A stretch of DNA of 64,000 nucleotides from Pseudomonas brassicacearum (lineage in GTDB: Bacteria; Pseudomonadota; Gammaproteobacteria; Pseudomonadales; Pseudomonadaceae): the NCBI RefSeq assembly GCF_009601685.2, contig NZ_CP045701.2, positions 5,332,001 to 5,396,000 of the forward strand, in the 5' to 3' direction. The notes under the pieces were generated by a model. That model was not told the DNA's origin. It searched no databases and saw only the letters and a list, made by a program, of their open reading frames with translations. This document shows positions 61,074 to 64,000 of this stretch, in pieces. The first letter of the stretch is position 1, and each line of letters opens with the position of its first letter. The translations under genes were made by a program, and so were the position numbers.

Positions 61074-62136
61074 GGGCCACCTCCAGGCAGGTATCGACCA
61101 CTCGGGCCGTGGCATCGGGTTTGGCCAGGCGGCGGGCGGCGCGGGCCATGTCTTCAAGTCGTTGCGGCTGCATCAAAACCTCTGTCAGGCGGGCGGCAAG
61201 ATCCGCGGCGCCAGTCGTTCTTTGCGGCATCAGGAAGGCAGCGCCTTCACGGGCCAAATAATCGGCGTTACGGGTCTGGTGATCGTCGATGGCGTGGGGC
61301 AAAGGCACCAGCATCGAGGGCAGACCGGCGGCAGCCAGTTCACTGATGGTCAGCGCGCCTGCGCGGCAGACCACCAGGTCGGCCCAGCCATAGGCTTGGG
61401 CCATGTCTTTGATGAAAGGCTGCACTTGCGCCTCCACGCCAACGGCGCGATAGCGCTCGGCGGTCACTTCATCGTGGTTTTTGCCAGCCTGGTGAAACAC
61501 TTCCGGGCGCAGTTCGGGTGCGACCTGCGACAGCGCTTCGGGCAGCAGTTTGTTCAACGGTTCTGCCCCCAGGCTTCCACCCAGGACCAGCAAACGTGCC
61601 TTGCGTCCGGCCAGGGCCGGGCGTGGTGTATCGAGAAACAGCTCGGTACGCACCGGATTACCGGTGGTGCGGCGGCTGCTCGACAGGGTAAAGGTGTCGG
61701 GAAAGGCTTCACAGACCCGGGCGGCCAACGGCACCAGTAACCGATTGGCGGTACCGGCCACGGCGTTCTGCTCGTGGACGATCACCGGCACACCGGCCAA
61801 TTTCGCCGCAACTCCGCCAGGGCCGGTCACATAACCGCCAAACCCGACCACGCACACCGGCCGCAACCGACGGATGATCGCCCGCGCCTGCCAGATCGAC
61901 TTGAGCAGCATCAGCGGCGCCTTGAGCAACGACAACTTGCCCTTGCCCCGCAGGCCGCTGGCGTCGATCCGATGCAGCTCAAGGCCGGCAGCTGGTACCA
62001 GTTCGTTCTCGATGCCCCGCGGCGTACCCAGCCAGTGCACGGTGTAGCCGCGCGACTGGAATTCCCGGGCACAGGCCAGCGCCGGGAACACATGCCCGCC
62101 GGTACCGCCCGCCATGATCAGCACGTTAGCGCCCAT
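61066..62136 (-). CDS. murG: UDP-N-acetylglucosamine transferase MurG (lipid II synthase)
   Basis: A 356-residue GT-B glycosyltransferase that adds GlcNAc to lipid I at the inner face of the membrane. It has [14 protein letters not shown] near the start, the [11 protein letters not shown] loop, [12 protein letters not shown], and [19 protein letters not shown]. It overlaps ftsW by 11 bp. Confidence 0.97.
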
Positions 62137-63343
62137 GAGTCGGCTCCTCGGCGAAGTCGCTCTCCTGGAACTCCATCTCCTCGCTGCCCAGATGGGTTCG
62201 ACTCTCCCATTCGATGCGCAGCAACAGGCCCAGACAGGCGCAGCAAATCACCAGGGAGCTGCCGCCATAACTGAGGAACGGCAGCGTCAGGCCCTTGGTC
62301 GGCAACAGGCCGACGTTCACGCCGATGTTGATCAGGAACTGACCGATCCACAGGAACGACAAGCCATACGCCACGTAGGCGGCAAAAAACTGCTTGGCCT
62401 TCTCGGCCCACAAACCGATGTACATGCCGCGCACGCAGACGAACACGAACAGGGCAACGGTGCACAAGGAGCCGACCACGCCGAGCTCTTCGGCCAATAC
62501 CGAGAACACAAAGTCGGTGTGGGCTTCGGGCAGGTAGAACTGCTTCTGCACGCTGTTGCCCAGGCCCACGCCCAGCCATTCGCCGCGACCGAAGGCGATC
62601 AGTGCCTGGGTCAATTGATAGCCGGAACCAAACTGGTCGGCCCACGGGTCGGTGAAGGTGATCAGGCGCGCCATCCGATAAGGCTGGGCCTGGACCAGCA
62701 CGGTCACGGCTGCCACCGCCAGCGCCACCATCAGGATGAAGCGAAACAGCCCGACGCCCCCCAGGAACAGCATCGCCGCAGCGGCCCCCATCATGACCAC
62801 GGTGGCGCCGAAGTCCGGCTCCATCAGCAGCAGGCCCGCCATGGGCAGCAGCACGATGAACGGCTTGAAAAAGCCCATCCAGCTCTCGCGCACTTCTTTC
62901 TGGCGACGCACCAGGTAACCGGCGAGAAAAATCACCACGAAGACCTTGGCAATTTCCGAAGGCTGCACGTTGAAGAAGCTGAAGCCGATCCAGCGCATCG
63001 AACCGTTGACCTCGCGGCCAATGCCCGGCACCAGCACCATCACCAACAGACCGAAGGCGCCAAGCAGCATCATCCAGCCCAGGCGTTGCCAGGTGGCGAT
63101 CGGCACCATCATGGTGACGATGCAAGCGCCCAGGCCGATCACCAGGTAAATCAGGTGGCGGATCATGTGGTAAAGCGTGTTGCCCGACTGCACGGCGGCC
63201 ACTTCCGACGACGCGGAGGTGATCATCACCAGGCCAAGGCCCAGCAAGGCCAGGCAACCGGCGAGCATCGGGAAATCCAGGTCGATGCCGCGCCCGGTGA
63301 TCAGCGGCGACGGGTACGGCTTGATGATGTTCATCAGGCTCAT
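62126..63343 (-). CDS. ftsW: Septal peptidoglycan glycosyltransferase FtsW (SEDS)
   Basis: A 405-residue inner-membrane SEDS protein with about ten helices, the septal peptidoglycan polymerase partnered by FtsI. Recognisable segments are MLLGAFGLLVMVLVPGIGREVNGSMRWI, FQPSEIAK-like VQPSEIAKVFVVIFLAGYL, LLLMEPDFGATVVM and the C-terminal LPFLSYGGSSL. It overlaps murD by 4 bp. Confidence 0.97.
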   Translation of the reverse strand: MSLMNIIKPYPSPLITGRGIDLDFPMLAGCLALLGLGLVMITSASSEVAAVQSGNTLYHMIRHLIYLVIGLGACIVTMMVPIATWQRLGWMMLLGAFGLLVMVLVPGIGREVNGSMRWIGFSFFNVQPSEIAKVFVVIFLAGYLVRRQKEVRESWMGFFKPFIVLLPMAGLLLMEPDFGATVVMMGAAAAMLFLGGVGLFRFILMVALAVAAVTVLVQAQPYRMARLITFTDPWADQFGSGYQLTQALIAFGRGEWLGVGLGNSVQKQFYLPEAHTDFVFSVLAEELGVVGSLCTVALFVFVCVRGMYIGLWAEKAKQFFAAYVAYGLSFLWIGQFLINIGVNVGLLPTKGLTLPFLSYGGSSLVICCACLGLLLRIEWESRTHLGSEEMEFQESDFAEEPTHGR

Positions 63344-64000
63344 GCCAAGTCCTCCGCGGCCCGGGCGAACAGCTGCCCGCGCTCTTCATAGTTCTTGAAC
63401 ATGTCGAAACTGGCGCAGGCCGGTGACAACAGCACCGCATCGCCCGGTTGCGCGAGGGCGCGGCACTGTTGCACCGCCTCGTCCAGCGAACCGACCCGGA
63501 CCAGCGGCACGGCATCGCCGAGGGCCTGGGCGATCAATTCGCGATCGCGACCCATCAGCACCACGGCGCGGCAGTTGGCCGCCACCGGGTCGCGCAGGTC
63601 CTTGAAGTCCGCACCCTTGCCGTCGCCGCCGGCAATCAGCACGAGCTTGCCTTGGATGTCCGCGCCCAGCCCTTCGATGGCCGCCAGTGCGGCACCGACA
63701 TTGGTGGCCTTGGAGTCGTTGTACCAAGCCACGCCGTCCAGGTCGCGCACCCACTGACAGCGGTGCTCAAGACCGGCGAAGCTGCGCAGGGCCGAGAGCA
63801 TGGCGTCGAACGGCAGGCCGACCGCATGCCCCAGGGCCAACGCGGCCAGGGCATTGGCCTGGTTGTGGGCGCCACGAATCTTCAGTTCGCGCACCGGCAT
63901 CAGGTTCTGGAATTCGAAGGCCAGGTATTTCTCGCCGTTCTCTTCGCGCAGCCCGAAGCCTTTGAAATCCGGCACGCCCAGGCCGAAGGACCAGCACGGC
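63340..64000 (-). CDS. murD: UDP-N-acetylmuramoyl-L-alanine--D-glutamate ligase MurD, N-terminus cut off
   Basis: About 220 C-terminal residues are present, with the frame open to the window edge. IRGAHNQANALAALALGHAVGLP, GLEHRCQWV, WYNDSKATNVGAALAAIEGL and LLSPACASFDMFKNYEERGQLF belong to the middle and C-terminal ligase domains of MurD. It adds D-glutamate to the growing peptide. The N-terminal UDP-binding domain and the ATP loop lie outside. Confidence 0.95.
   Translation of the reverse strand, partial: PCWSFGLGVPDFKGFGLREENGEKYLAFEFQNLMPVRELKIRGAHNQANALAALALGHAVGLPFDAMLSALRSFAGLEHRCQWVRDLDGVAWYNDSKATNVGAALAAIEGLGADIQGKLVLIAGGDGKGADFKDLRDPVAANCRAVVLMGRDRELIAQALGDAVPLVRVGSLDEAVQQCRALAQPGDAVLLSPACASFDMFKNYEERGQLFARAAEDLA

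Overview
This 64 kb window is chromosomal DNA of a Pseudomonas, most likely of the P. fluorescens group. The evidence is the high-GC, strongly codon-biased genes, a complete Pseudomonas-type alginate operon (algD to algA), a dauBAR D-arginine cluster, an aapJQMP amino-acid transporter, the dcw division cluster ending in ftsZ-lpxC, and many copies of the short palindromic REP element (core GTGGGAGC...GCTCGCGA) typical of that group. I see no rRNA, tRNA, CRISPR array, insertion sequence or prophage.

Layout. 1-0.7 kb: the end of an mqsR toxin gene and its mqsA antitoxin. 0.76-4.9 kb (minus): the aapJQMP L-amino-acid ABC transporter. 5.4-7.6 kb: an EstB-type esterase and the RNA helicase RhlB. 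7.7-11.5 kb: dauB-dauA-dauR for D-to-L arginine conversion, followed by a convergent arginine-type binding protein; two related double palindromes mark both promoters. 11.8-12.9 kb (minus): moaC-moaD-moaE. 13.2-16.1 kb (minus): a PIN-PhoH ATPase and a divergent polysaccharide deacetylase-like protein. 16.3-17.1 kb: yaaA. 17.1-17.9 kb: the long non-coding algD control region. 17.9-34.5 kb: the 12-gene alginate operon algD-8-44-K-E-G-X-L-I-J-F-A with a strong terminator. AlgA and AlgD make the precursor, Alg8 and Alg44 polymerise under c-di-GMP control, AlgK, E, G, X and L form the periplasmic and outer-membrane part, and AlgI, J and F acetylate.

34.5-37.4 kb (minus): an orphan TcC-type RHS toxin with a lower-GC C-terminal domain carrying an HExxH zinc-protease motif. 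37.5-38.9 kb: a small membrane protein and a short-chain dehydrogenase. 39-43.7 kb (minus): a four-gene efflux cluster (NodT outer-membrane protein, FUSC, DUF1656, HlyD) with a divergent LysR regulator. 45.5-53.6 kb: an RND pump (adaptor and permease), an OmpR-type regulator, its sensor kinase, and a membrane diguanylate cyclase; a TGACA-N4-TGTCA palindrome lies in front of the pump genes. 53.6-54.1 kb: a non-coding island bounded by 29-bp inverted repeats and filled with REP elements. 54.2-64 kb (minus): murD (partial)-ftsW-murG-murC-ddlB-ftsQ-ftsA-ftsZ-lpxC.

Most genes are familiar. The points most worth a second look are the orphan TcC toxin, the paired operators of the dau genes together with an unexpected Leu48 in DauA, the hairpin or repeat in every long intercistronic gap of the alginate operon, the 29-bp-bounded REP island, and the CusR-like box linking the two-component system to the RND pump.
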